Shown: one piece after another, positions 1-11,504 of the stretch | Layout of the letters: every line of letters begins with the position of its first letter | Position numbering within the stretch: position 1 is the first letter of the stretch | Assembly: GCF_041146795.1 (NCBI RefSeq) | Contig: NC_135185.1 | Span: 24,374,529 to 24,438,528 of the forward strand | Source: Maylandia zebra | Lineage: Eukaryota; Chordata; Actinopteri; Cichliformes; Cichlidae | Length of the DNA stretch: 64,000 nt | Direction: 5' to 3' | The notes under the pieces: model-generated | What the model was told of the DNA's origin: nothing | The model's input: the letters and a program-made list of their open reading frames with translations, nothing else | Databases searched by the model: none | Program-made: the position numbers and the translations under genes

Positions 1-1180
1 GCTCGGTTTGTGCACTTATGTGTATAATGATGAGCTTTTTACTGCTACTCCTCTCCTTTCTATCGTAGCTTCATAAGTGATGTACTAACATAATCAAAAC
101 ATAATATGTAAATTTCTGTAAATCAGTAGATATAATGTTGATCTGCTGAGTTGTTATGGGATTCCAATACTAAGTGTAAGCCATGTGTGAAGTTCATATG
201 AACAAATAACACTTTTTTTCCCTGGTGTCTCAAGCAAAAGCCTGGAGGACATGCTGCTTCACAAGTACTCCATCAAAAAGTATGCCCAGTCCTCTAACAG
301 TTTCCATTATCGGCCTGTGTGTGCTATGTCAAGCCTGTCACTCAGCCGAAGCCTTTATGCGGGGACACAGCAGCGGTGACTCACTGTTGTCAAACTGTTT
401 GGTGGAGGAGTTGACAGAAAAATGGCAACCTTGGGAAGCATGTGCATGCCTGAGATGGAAGCAGACAGTATATCACATCGCAAGCTCTTGTTAGGGCACA
501 GCGTGTGTTGATTTAATGTGTGTGAGTGTGTGCCCATGCACGTCTGTTGACCTCCTCGTGTCTTCTTCAATATTTGTGTCGTCCACGCACCCACTGTGCG
601 CCCACGAAGACAGCAGACCTAATTGGCTTTCCTGTTGCTGTTTTGATGACTCACACTATGGCACGATGTGAAGCCGTGCTATTACTGACACCAGTCAGGT
701 CTCATTTATTGATGAGTCACTTATTTAAAATAAACTTTTGTATTCACTGAGCTACCTGCAGTAGAATCTACGTCAGGTTGTGCTGCCATTTCCGTCATAA
801 TCTTATGTAGCACAAATTGTGCTTTTCCGGAAAACGTCAAGCAAATTCTACATACTTGATCAAATGCGAAATCAAAATGCTCCACTAACTAGTGAAGGCT
901 AAGCTCTTTAGATGGCTGCACTGAAAAAGAAAGGCAAAAAAGATTCATTTCTACTCATTTCCATTTCAGGTTTTCCTTGAAAATACCCCCACAGCTTAAC
1001 ACTGGGCTTTTAAGCATGAATAATAAACTTTTTTTTTTCTCACTATTATATTGCTATTTTCATTTGAATCTGATCACCTGTTCCACATGAAAAGTCAATC
1101 ATAAAAACCAGCCATATACAACCATTCTGTGAAGACATAATGAAAATCACATGATATTTTGCACAATGCTATTATTCATA
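1..1180 (+). other. kcnk10 upstream intron, 5' part
   Basis: AT-rich intron sequence. No kcnk10 exon was found here: a TM1 exon (EQPFES-type motif) was looked for and is absent. Positions 242-361 contain an open, coding-like reading frame (starting LEDMLLHKYSIKKYAQ) ended by TGA, but no family could be assigned. An AATAAA lies near 728. Confidence 0.5.
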
Positions 1181-1189
1181 ATCTAAAAA

Positions 1190-2245
1190 AGTGCATTTAA
1201 ATTAATTAATCAGGAAAAAGTGTGAGCACATCTATAAAAGCAAAGGTTTTGGTAGTTTGCTTATGTGGAGCATTCTGATGTGTGCGCATTCAGGATTAAA
1301 GACATCAGCAATGATCTTAGAGAACCAATTGTTACTGCTCATCAAGGGCATTTCCAAACAATCTGAGATCGATCATTCTACAGTGAGAAAGATTATTCAT
1401 ACGTGGAAAGCTTTCAAGATAGCTCCAAAGTTTCCGAGGAGTGGAAATCACAGCAAATTCACAAGTTTAGACAATGAGTCAACAGGCCCGAAGTTAACAG
1501 GTGAAATGTTAAAACTGGCTTACGTTTGCAAAGTTGCATCTGAACAAACAACAACGCGATTTTGGAACAATGTGCTTTGAACAGACATGCACAATGCCCC
1601 ATTTGGCAAAAACGAAACAGCATATCAGGACACCTCATGCCAACTGTTAAGCATGATAGTGGAGGCGTAATGACTTGGACTTGTTTTGCAGCCACAGGAT
1701 CTGGGCACCTTATAGTCAGTGAGTCAAACCTGCATATATCAATTCTAGACAAAACTGGGTCACGCAACAAGATTTGATTACAAGCACAGCAACAAAACTA
1801 CAACAGAACGGCTAAAAAGGGAAAGAGTCAATGTGCTGCAATGGACTGAAGTGCTGTCCTGGGACCTTAAGAGAGCTGTGCATAAAGGGACACCTGCAAA
1901 CCTCAATGAACTGAAGTAATGTTGTAGTTATATGTATCCCAAAATTCCTCCACAATGATGTGAGAGACTGATGATGATTACTGAAAAGGATTACTCAAGC
2001 TACTGGTGCTAAAGGTTCTGTAACCTACTGGATCACTATATGTAATTAGTTTAAATCCACTGTTTCTGTATTTTGGCTTAGCTGTTAAAAAATATGGTAT
2101 AATATATCATGTGATGCTGTTCATCTGAGCTGGAACTAAAATAATTTTAGGACCTGGTAAGGACCAGATGATTTTATATTATTATTATACCGTGATACGT
2201 AACCTTAGAAAGAGACCGTGCACTTTCTTTTTACCCTGATTGTAT
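1190..2245 (+). mobile_element. Decayed Tc1/mariner-like transposon (intronic)
   Basis: Fragments of a Tc1-type transposase can be read in several broken frames: KDISNDLREPIVTAHQGH near 1300, then YSEKDYSY and HKFR-like helix-turn-helix remains, CALNRHAQCPIWQKRNSIS and HLMPTVKHDSGGVMTWTCFAATGSGHL near 1565-1725, and RDLKRAVHKGTPANLNELK near 1865-1915. The order and wording are those of fish Tc1-like transposases (…VKHGGGGVMIWACFAATGPGHL…). Frameshifts and several internal deletions destroy the ORF, and the segment with the second catalytic Asp is degenerate. The 3' non-coding part (GGACCAGATGATTTTATAT near 2160, then CTTTCTTTTTACCC near 2225) fits the family tail. No clean 5' terminal repeat was seen. 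It is an old, immobile copy. Confidence 0.75.
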
Positions 2246-4544
2246 ATGATGGACCTCAGTGTCCTTCATTGCAACAAGCATTAAGTCTTCAAGGGGGTTA
2301 GGTTAAAGCTTTAGATATTAGTAATGTTGAAAGTGCTGCAGAGGACAGTGCTTGGCAATGTATCACAATGAGGTTGGGTGAAGGATAGAGCAAGGCACCG
2401 TGCTGGCAGGATCACCGCTGTCCCCCGCTGTGGGGTAGAAAGGCACACCGAGAGGATAAAAATCTGCAGTGAGTGTGTTTGCTCTGTAATGATCCTGCAC
2501 TGAAGAAACAGAAAACACATTAGCCACGAGGACTCGTGAGCACTCTGCAGTGATTCTTTGGTGAAATCAAAATAGAAAGGAGCACGAGGCGTGAAACGAA
2601 AACACCATTTGTCTTGCTAATTAATGTACTGCAACACAACACAAGTCACCATCCTCATGGCTCCAAAATGCATGTGCAAAAGGAGGATTTTTCTCTCATG
2701 AAGCATGAACATGGCTGAGAAACAGACAAGTGCCAAAAATAGATCTCCTCATACAGTATTCAGATACATTGTGCGGCTATATATAGCTCTCCCTTGACTC
2801 CAGAATTAGGTTATTTGGGGTTTATTATATAATTACCACTTTGATATTGCCCCCATAAAGCAGCTGTGTCTGCTAAAACCTATGAAGTAACGTAATTGAA
2901 ACTGCCTAATTATAGATACAAAAAATCTGTCTCATTAGGGAGAGAGGGCACTGATGGAGCCGAGGTAATCACATGTAAGATTCTGAATAGGCATGTGCAG
3001 CTATGTGTTTAGTGGTCCCAGACTCTCTGCTGTGAAATGCGTATCACGGCAGTTCATACATATTTTATTATACCGCTCTGCACTCTCTGAAAGGTTATCT
3101 CACATCTCACTGTATAAAATGGGGGCTGCTCTGTGTGACTTTCATGTCAGCAGAAGTTTTGAGCCTAAAGATAAAGAACTATAAATGCTTGTGTAGAGAA
3201 CACAGCATGCCCATAAACAGAAAATGTAGAAAGACCAAATGACAGTCAATTAACTTTTCACGGCAGCATAATGGAGCACAGAAGGCAATCAATGAAAATA
3301 ATGAAGCAGTAAATGTTTTCCCTGCACTAGACAAACTAGTCGATGGAACGCAGAAAAAAAGGCTGACGTGAACGAACAACAGGGAAACAGCAGTGTTTGG
3401 GCTGCAAGTGAGAGTCTGTGTGGATTTGGTCCATGTGAACTGTGAAAACATGGAAACTGGGTGTGTGGAGAAACAGCTCCTCGAAGAGAGCCAGACACTG
3501 AACAGTTTAAACGCATCCTGTGGTCAGATCAACTTGATGTGCACACGATTAGTAATTCGAAAGGCTCAGAAGAGCCTGCTGCACCACCTTTTACTTAAGT
3601 TTCACTGCCTTTCTCTCATTTAAAAAAACAAACAAGTCTTTTTTTAAACTCACAAGCCAAAGATGATCAAGAGGAAATTAAAAAAAGAGCAACTATACAT
3701 GTTTATTGCAATGCTTAGTTATTGAGTTTCCAATTACAGTTCACAACAGTCAGAAAACGGTAGCTCAACACAATACGAGTCTGGACTGAACTACAACAGT
3801 TATCAGCTGATTTAATTAAGTGTAACTCAATCCACAGCCTCAAGGCCAGGGACGTCTCCAGAATTTCTTCATGGGGGTGGCCATGTGGGCACCACCAAAA
3901 ATATTGCGGTGGCACACCAAAAGCAAAACAGTGCAGGAGTGCCGAAGGTGATGGGGTGATGACTATAAATTGTGAGGGACCTACAAAGTGACACAATATG
4001 AATGACAAAAATCACATATGCAGTAATAAATAAATTATTTATTCCGCTACCAAGGACCCCCCTTGGTAGCGCCCCTGCTCGTTCCACGGATATAAGAATG
4101 ATTCAGACCTCATTTAACTTGCATTCCCTTCCTCTATTGTTCAGAGCCTTTTTTCTTTGTATTCAGGTGGTGACCTTCTGGGCTGATGTTGGAGATCGTT
4201 GCACTGGATCTAATCTCAGTTTCCTCACGAGTGTTACGCAATCAATTGCAATACATAGAGGCGCATGTAACAGAAACAATACGTTGTTACTCACTCTGTT
4301 CACACCATTGGGGCTGTGTATAGTGAAATCAAAGCAGACACGTGTTTGTTGTGTTGTCATCAGCTGAGCTGGCATATAGTCATAGCTTTGATTAGTTTGT
4401 AAAAGCTCAGCGGCAAAACAGGAGCCAGCTGCTATTAAGCATTTTGGCATGACTTTCACTAATTATGTCAAAGTACACATTTCAGTTTTAAGCAATTTTA
4501 AATACTTTTAATCCATATAATTTCTATATTTCTCTACTTTCCAG
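2246..4544 (+). other. kcnk10 intron, rest
   Basis: AT-rich intron sequence with no exon, RNA gene or clear repeat that I can support. Short open frames on both strands have no recognisable protein content. Confidence 0.5.
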
Positions 4545-4662
4545 CATGCTATAGATTCTGTGAGTGGAGGAGTGAGGCCTACTGGAGACACATTGTACAA
4601 TTCCAGTCACTGGGACCTGGGCAGTGCCTTCTTCTTCGCTGGAACTGTCATTACAACTATCG
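4545..4662 (+). CDS. kcnk10: kcnk10 (TREK-2) coding exon: extracellular cap end and first pore helix
   Basis: Internal exon of a two-pore-domain K+ channel of the TREK group. It follows a pyrimidine-rich acceptor ending in CCAG and stops at a GT donor (g|gtaaaa). Translation starts HAIDSVSGG, then [22 protein letters not shown], that is the cap end with an NSS glycosylation site, pore helix 1 and the first residues of the first selectivity filter. The last base opens a Gly codon finished in the next exon (phase 1), as expected for TREK genes. This piece and the next one match TREK-2 ([21 protein letters not shown]) better than TREK-1 (GFGNISPRTEGG). The exons for the N-terminus, TM1 and most of the cap are not found in the 4.5 kb upstream, so the gene starts before the window. 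Confidence 0.9.
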
Positions 4663-6330
4663 GTAAAACTATTAGATAATGCTCTCTTTATTACTCTAAA
4701 ACACGATGAACCTGGTATTGCTGACAGTCCATGCAATTTTCATTGTACGTGTGAACCATCAAAATTCCTTTTGAACTCAATTTTAACAATCTAAGAATAA
4801 TGTAGACTGAGGCGAACCTCAAATCTCATAAAAAATACATGCACGAGGTACTCTCAAAAGCACAGTCTTCATTTATACAGCGTGAACAGATGTAAGAGGA
4901 TGTACGAGAACGAAAAAAAGTTTGTAGTAGTGAGGACTACTAAATGGCATCAATGTTAAGCCTTGCCATTCTTAAGTATATATGAGAGAGAGGGAGTCCC
5001 CTTCACGAGAATTCAGTCTGATGTAATTTTGTTGAAGATGTATGTGAGACCTGACTCATTATTCAGTGTATGATGAAGACACTGTTGAGTTTTTTTTAAT
5101 TGTCTCATTTTGCCCTTTGTTGCTTTTTAAAGAGAAACAGTAAATTGTGACTCACTGAAATTCTTTTTAAAATGAAAGTAAAAAGACTTTGGGTACCTGG
5201 CTTTGATCAGATGGAACATTTTGATATACAATCACAAAATCAAAGCTGAGGCACTACTGTTTGTATTCCCTCTATCAGCTGTGGGTACCATCCTTTAGGT
5301 GACTGGAAAAACAACATGTCCCTGACCTCCTTAATGGTGTAGTCTAGAAATTTAATTAACCTGGTAGCTTGCTTCATTTAATCTAGTGCACAAATAGAAG
5401 ATCAACACAAATATCACCCCATAGGACCCCCTCCATTAATAATAAAAAAAAGCAAATTATATGTATTTTTAATTAAGAGAAAAAGAAAATATTTGAGAAG
5501 ACCTTCAAAGATAGCAGGATACGATCAATATTAATTAGACATTCCACAGAAACAAAAACAGGGAGGCTTTAACTCTACAGATAAACAGGATAAGATTGAA
5601 GCCTCCTTAAGGACATCATATTTTTCCTTTGATCTATTATGTCCAGTGGCTTGAAAAATTGAAGACACTCATTTTAAAATTATATGAGCAATATATATAC
5701 TGTTAATGTGTTTCTCTTAAAGAGACTGAAATTTGAAATAGATCCTTGCATGCTTTCTTTTTCTGATGCTGAAGCCATTGACTCCATTTTCTTTTACTAA
5801 TATACTTTTTTTCACTAATATACCAATATTTTCTGATCCAATATCCACAATTAGAAGTAAAAAGCAATGAGAGGTGGCTTAAGACTTTTGCACTGTACTG
5901 TATGTTGTCCAACATGTGTAAACATATTACTTCTCTCAATAAAGGTAGTATATTCTACACAAAGAACAGGTATTATGCTAATATTCTGCTTTTCAGCAGG
6001 TTAAAACAGGAGATAGTGATTTGTGTCTCCTGCCTGACGCTCCTCAAGCTCCTTCCTTTTACCTCCCTGTATCATAGTATGTCATTATTAATTCAATTTT
6101 CTTTAAGGGGAATCTAATTATTGCATTACTTACCTCAAGCCCTGCTCCTGGAACTGAAAGGTATTACATAAGAGCTTCAATTGATTATGTTGCATAAGGA
6201 GGTCTTGATTGTCTTCTGCTTCTCATCTCACCACTCACTCTTCTCAGCCCTGCTTTGTTTTTTGACCTTCCTGTCCTGTTTCTTCATTTCTTCTCCCCTC
6301 CTCCTCATTCTGCTTTCAATTGTTCAACAG
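4663..6330 (+). other. kcnk10 intron between the first-pore exons
   Basis: It is bounded by the GT donor at 4663 and the AG acceptor at 6330 and is AT-rich. No coding or repeat structure was recognised. The pyrimidine tract before 6331 is long and typical of a 3' splice site. Confidence 0.7.
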
Positions 6331-6491
6331 GTTACGGAAACATAGCTCCGAGCACGGAAGGCGGGAAAATCTTTTGCATCCTTTATGCCATATTTGGCAT
6401 CCCTCTCTTTGGCTTCTTGTTGGCGGGGATCGGAGACCAGCTGGGGACCATCTTTGTAAAAAGTGTCTTAAAAGTTGAAAAGATATTCAGG
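6331..6491 (+). CDS. kcnk10: kcnk10 exon: first selectivity filter and TM2
   Basis: The acceptor is ttcaacag and the donor agg|gtgaga. Joined in frame to the previous exon it gives [20 protein letters not shown], a canonical first K+ filter (TIGYG), then TM2 ([21 protein letters not shown]) and the start of the cytoplasmic loop (VLKVEKIFR). The glycine hinge GIGDQLG and the TEGGKIFC loop are TREK signatures. The exon length (161 bases, phase 1 to 0) keeps the frame open. A longer reading frame runs through the 5' intron side from 6255, but it carries no splice or family evidence and is treated as intron. Confidence 0.92.
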
Positions 6492-6734
6492 GTGAGATAC
6501 AAGTAACACATTGTGATGTTTTCTTCTTTACTGGCTGTGTAAAAAAGTCAAATATGCAGATATCATTCTAACATTTAGCTGCATTTTTATTCTTACCCTA
6601 ATGGCATATGTAATGGTGTCTTCTTTTTTGTTTGTGAGCCATGTTTCATTGCTTTTTGTGGCTCACACTGTCACTCTTACATCATCTTTTTAGTTGCTTA
6701 TATTGGTTCTAAATGCACCTCCTGTTCTTTTCAG

Positions 6735-6927
6735 CAAAAACACAAGCAGATTAGCCAGACGAAGATAAGGGTCACATCTGTTATCCTGTTCATCCTGGCT
6801 GGCTGCATTGTCTTTGTCACCATCCCTGCTGTCATCTTCAAACACATTGAAGGCTGGACCACACTGGATGCCATCTACTTTGTCGTGATCACGCTCACTA
6901 CAGTGGGAATAGGAGACTACGTGGCAG
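6735..6927 (+). CDS. kcnk10: kcnk10 exon: TM3 and second pore loop (GIGD filter)
   Basis: The acceptor is gttcttttcag and the donor ggcag|gtagag. Translation begins [19 protein letters not shown] (loop and TM3: [22 protein letters not shown]) and continues into the second pore helix ([22 protein letters not shown]). TREK channels normally have GFGD at the second filter; here the bases gga-ata-gga-gac encode GIGD. A second AG nine bases into the exon (cacaag|cag) could act as an alternative acceptor and would drop four residues from the TM2-TM3 loop. With the first acceptor the loop is two residues longer than in human TREK-2 as I remember it. Everything else is strongly conserved, so this looks like a functional exon. 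Confidence 0.9.
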
Positions 6928-7022
6928 GTAGAGCTACGCTCCAAAATTCGGGCACAATAAGCTGTTCTGTTGAAGTTTTGGGCTTAATTTCTGACCATAA
7001 CGACATTTTCCTTCCTCTTCAG

Positions 7023-7165
7023 GTGGAAATCGCAAGATCGATTACATGAAGTGGTACAAGCCTCTGGTGTGGTTCTGGATCCTCATAGGTTTAGCGTACT
7101 TTGCAGCCGTCCTCAGCATGATCGGAGACTGGCTCCGAGTACTGTCTAAAAAGACCAAAGAGGAG
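7023..7165 (+). CDS. kcnk10: kcnk10 exon: TM4
   Basis: The acceptor is cttcctcttcag and the donor gag|gtaagt, a near-consensus 5' splice site. In frame with the previous exon it gives [48 protein letters not shown]. This is the second-pore exit loop, TM4 and the start of the cytosolic tail that couples pH, lipid and stretch signals to the pore in TREK channels. The [38 protein letters not shown] block is nearly invariant in TREK-2 proteins. The reading frame continues some 80 bases past the donor into intron before a stop, so the 3' border rests on the splice consensus and on family alignment. Confidence 0.92.
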
Positions 7166-7379
7166 GTAAGTCTTGTATATGTATTATTTTACAACTCTAC
7201 TCTGGATCTGAAGGTTCAGAGGCAGCATCTTATATGTTATAATTATTAAAATATCTATAGTGAGTTAAAAATGATCTGTGGTTTGTGTCTCAATTTTTTT
7301 ATTTTTAGGATCTCACTACGGTGCTGCAGTATTCAGAATTAAAAGCATTCTTATTTTCCTTGTATTGTCTTGTGCTTCC

Positions 7380-7960
7380 ATCTCTTAAAGACCTCAGTCG
7401 CACAAGCTTAGAGACCAGGTGGCATCCCCCTGGCATAGCAGTGTTTCACGATGGAAAAATATGTATTTCCCCAAGCGGTTGGTAATGCTTGCTGGAGGTT
7501 GCTGTGTGCCACTAATTAAAATCTGTTACAAAGAGGGTGCTGCACCAAAAACCTCCTTGTGATGTCTTTGGTTGAATGCAGATTTCCACCAACATCTGTA
7601 ATTTTGCAAACCCTCGCCATTTACTTTTCAGAAAGACAACTTTTATTTTGAAGGCAGATGCTTTCTCTTTTCAATATGTTCCACTTTTCAGTTTCACCAC
7701 TGCTTGGCAAGTAGTTTACAAGTATTTGCAAATGACTCAGCAAACTACTTGTCACCAAAGCAATCACAAAGAGGTTTGCCATGCAGCATTGTTTGGGTGT
7801 TTGCAAATGTTTTCACTCTATCAACTTCCAGCAACCTCCAGCAACCAATCAGCAACCAACAAGTGGATATGCATGTTTCCCTAGTGACCCTTCTCTTTAA
7901 AAGCATCTCGTCTTTTCATGAACATTTAAGAAAATCAATATTAACCTGATGCCAGCTGGG
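7380..7960. repeat. Possible inverted-repeat (MITE-like) element in kcnk10 intron
   Basis: Two arms about 30 bases long face each other at 7478-7508 (ending GCTGGAGGTTGCTG) and 7827-7857 (starting CAGCAACCTCCAGC). A second shorter inverted pair lies inside (AAGTAGTTTACAAG near 7710 and CAAACTACTTG near 7740). No transposase or clean target duplication was identified, so the borders are approximate. Confidence 0.4.
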
Positions 7961-8566
7961 CGTAAGAGTAAGAAGAATAATTGGAAATGAAGCATTTAAA
8001 GCAAGGGCAATGAAAATGGGGCATAGGTCAATTGAGTCTAACATTCATGAGTGCAGTCTTTTAGACAGTAGCTTTTCTTTAATATTTCCAAGGCTGATAT
8101 TGGTAAATGTAAGATCCAACCTTACTAATGGCTACAAAGCTATAATTTAGCACAACAGTTAGAATGAACAAAACAGGTTTCAGATATTAAGTAAAAGCAA
8201 CACACAAACTTAGTAATTAATGACTACTAAATCACAGACCTGATGAGGGTTAAACACTTTTGCTCGAGCGTACATTTATTACATTACTAAACTTTTGTGT
8301 TAAACTGAAAACAGGCTTGTGCCAAGTTAGTAATGAAAGGACCTTTTGTGATATATTGGAAGAGTTCACGCCCAGCAGTGAAGCTCCCTGACAGCTTAAT
8401 GTTCAATTAACAAATTATTGGCTTTAGAATTATTTTGATGGGTTCGTTTTTTTCTCTCAACAGTATGCTGGCTCTCTGAAATGAATGAAACACTCTTCAA
8501 AACTTTGAGAATCAATGTTTCACTGGAACTTTTGCCACATTAAATATAAGTATTCAACAGTGTAGT

Positions 8567-8568
<2 letters not shown>

Positions 8569-8653
<85 letters not shown>
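8569..8653. repeat. (TA)n microsatellite
   Basis: An uninterrupted TA dinucleotide tract of about 85 bases in the last kcnk10 intron, 237 bases before the final exon. Confidence 0.97.
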
Positions 8654-8656
<3 letters not shown>

Positions 8657-8889
8657 AAAGAAAAGCATAATAGGGCCTCTTTAGAATAGCAAATACAGTT
8701 GAAAGTGGCAGGGAGACTTTGCCTGTAAAAAGCTACTTTTGACCACTTTCGTAATTATGAAATTACGTTTTCTTTGTGTCAGTAGTAGATGTTATATGGT
8801 GCTATATTGAATGGTATATATGGGATACTGTTGCTAATCTGTATATTATCCTTTAACTGTTGCTTTGTTTCCATGTTCATATTTCATAG

Positions 8890-9537
8890 GTTGGGGAGTT
8901 TAAAGCACATGCTGCTGAATGGAAAGCAAATGTCCGAGCAGAGTTTCGTGAAACTCGACGACGTCTGAGTGTTGAGATCCACGACAAGCTCCAGCGGGCA
9001 GCCACCATCCGTAGCATGGAGCGCCGTCAGCTTGGCCTAGAGCAGCGAGCTCACTCCCTTGACATGCTGTCACCAGAGAAACGGGCTTTGTTCGCCAGTC
9101 TGGATGCTAGCCGCTTCAAGACGTCCTCCCAAGAGAGCATCGACAGCAAACTGAACAACCTGAGGTTGAAGGGGGCATGCGAGCCGTACGATCATCAGGG
9201 AAACGAGCAAACGCAAGAGACCGCATCATCTTCAGAGGAAAATCTCTTCAACCTACGATTCGGATCCCTCAGTAAGCTGGCCAGGCGCAACAAGAACCGT
9301 GAACTGCGGAGGAACATACCTGAAGATGTTCGGCGGGCAAGTTTAAGCATAAACAATGGCAGCGCCATGCTCGGGGAGGAGGGAACGGAGGAAGAAGAAG
9401 ATGGTGAGCCAGATGAGGAAAACAAAGAAAGAAAAGAGGGAAACACCAGTCTGACAAACCTCTCGCAGTACACAATGGAGCGCTCAAAGTTGAATGGGTT
9501 CACACCGGCACTGGCCAAAGACAGTGAGAATAATTAA
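8890..9537 (+). CDS. kcnk10: kcnk10 last coding exon: cytosolic C-terminal regulatory tail
   Basis: The terminal exon follows the acceptor atttcatag and ends at TAA (9535-9537). It starts [21 protein letters not shown], the amphipathic proximal tail that in TREK channels binds phosphoinositides and holds the acid-sensing glutamate. It continues [27 protein letters not shown], with an RRLS protein kinase A consensus. [22 protein letters not shown] and [17 protein letters not shown] are TREK-2 signatures and separate it from TREK-1 and TRAAK. The distal part is more diverged, with an acidic run ([21 protein letters not shown]), and ends ALAKDSENN. The five exons seen give about 421 codons of the channel. 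No frameshift or stop was found. Confidence 0.93.
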   Translation, partial: VGEFKAHAAEWKANVRAEFRETRRRLSVEIHDKLQRAATIRSMERRQLGLEQRAHSLDMLSPEKRALFASLDASRFKTSSQESIDSKLNNLRLKGACEPYDHQGNEQTQETASSSEENLFNLRFGSLSKLARRNKNRELRRNIPEDVRRASLSINNGSAMLGEEGTEEEEDGEPDEENKERKEGNTSLTNLSQYTMERSKLNGFTPALAKDSENN

Positions 9538-10814
9538 GTATTGAATGCACAAACACTTCATCCACATACAAGGAGTGTTGAGACAGGAAGAGTGAAAGAT
9601 ACTCAGACTGGGAGAGTGCACAGTCCTTTGAGATGTCAAGAAATGTGCCTTTCTGTTTCCTATGCTTAGATTGGAACTGCTCCCAAGAAGTCAGTCATCA
9701 TGCCATAGCTATGGGAAGAAAATGTGTTGCCAAAAATGAATAAAACTAACGGTGCAGAAGAGGGTGTAGTAGAAATACCTCATTGAGATGTTGCTGTTAA
9801 ATAGGCTACTTAAGAACTTTGATTTCTACAGGAGCAGTATTGAACCGCTCTGTTGATTTTTTTTTAGCCCTCAAGGCTCTTCTTCCATCTGTTCATGCTG
9901 AATCTTATTTTTTTAACAATGTGGGCAGGACCGCTTGAGAGCTAGATTCATGCCATTCATTCAGTACTATTATTGATCTATGGGTTGTCATCTCATACTC
10001 TAGGGGTCTATTTTTAGCCCAGCAGCATGCTACAAAGTGACTTTAATATTTATCGAACAGAGGAAAGTAGGTTGTGTTTTTGCTGGATCAACAGGCCGTA
10101 TTTACCTAGATGACATGTAGAACGATTGCTACATTATGTTTGGCTTTGAAAATGTAGCCTGATGCGAAAAACTACAATATGTTAACAGCTTAAAAAAAAC
10201 AATCTGAAGTGCATGGTACCAACCATAACCATTCATTGCTGGCATAAACTAACTGGAAAGCTTGAATTTGCAGCTATCATAATGAGCAAAATACACTTCT
10301 TTCATTACTACTCTTCTCTCAACAGACAAACAATGTGTCTCTGTAATGATTGTTACCATTTTCTGAATTGTGAATCAACACAGACAAACATACACAAACA
10401 CAGACTGTCGGTAATGTAAAACACAATTGCATTTTTTTAATGACATTCAAATGATCACAAACACGTTGAGAGTGTTTGGATGGATTTTAATTGATGAATG
10501 TGATGCTGTTAATTTGTATTTGCCAAGCATGTTTACATCTATGTTTACTTCTTTTTTTAAATCACCCAAGTTGTATTTTTCATTGAACTGTAAAATATAC
10601 TGAACGTGTTTCTTTTTTGTATTGCTTTTTTAACAACACAACTCACAAAGCATCTTGACACTGCTATGTGTGGACGGGGGCATTTCTTAAAATTTTAGTC
10701 CATTTTCACTTGATTTGTATTTTGCAAACATTTACTGACACTCAAAAACAGCTTTAAATTTTACAGGATTAAATGTACCACTGTTGTACTTTGCATGCAT
10801 TCCTTAAGGTGAAC

Positions 10815-10891
<77 letters not shown>

Positions 10892-11116
10892 TTCCAGTAG
10901 CCTGCTTGTCTGATATGATAGCATTAACCTTTCCATGACCCTAACCTGTGACACACTGAGCGGCTGTTTGTTGTGTACAGTTTATTTTTGTCACATTAAA
11001 TGTAGTGAGTGCCTTTTTAAAACTGAATAAATGAACAAAACATAAGAGGTATATTCATTATGTAAGTACTCACAGAAAATGAATGCAGTATCGACAAAAT
11101 TTGGACTAAGATAAAG
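9538..11116 (+). other. kcnk10 3' UTR and downstream sequence
   Basis: Non-coding sequence after the kcnk10 stop. Possible poly(A) signals AATAAA occur near 9740 and near 11025, so the 3' UTR is either about 0.2 or about 1.5 kb long. The second would include the (CA)n tract. No other gene was recognised. Confidence 0.5.
10817..10889. repeat. (CA)n microsatellite
   Basis: A pure CA dinucleotide run of about 73 bases, possibly inside the long form of the kcnk10 3' UTR. Confidence 0.97.
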
Positions 11117-11357
11117 TAGAGCCTGACCAATTTATTAATGGGCCAGTATTATATACAATACATAATAGCATATTTTATTGCCTTTCAAAAAAAGGCAATA
11201 AAAGATGAGAGAAACACCCTTCAACCATGTCGCAAGTGTTGACATTGCATAATTTGTCCACCAGAGGGCACACTGCAACTTCCTTTAGGACGAAGCAACG
11301 TGTTTGGAAGGCAACACCATGTGATCCGAGCAAAGCTGGGTGTAAGCAAGTAAATAT

Positions 11358-11371
11358 GTTTATATATGTAA

Positions 11372-11411
<40 letters not shown>

Positions 11412-11412
11412 G

Positions 11413-11449
<37 letters not shown>
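11358..11449. repeat. (TA)n tract, 3' side of the R4/Dong insertion
   Basis: Near-pure TA repeat with a few TG and AA interruptions, abutting the 3' end of the retrotransposon. With the TA tract at 14887-14926 it marks the target sequence into which the element inserted. Confidence 0.9.
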
Positions 11450-11457
<8 letters not shown>

Positions 11458-11504
11458 CACCCAGCACGCCCCTGCGGGCGGTTTATCCTTCAAGCTCGGG
11501 TCCT

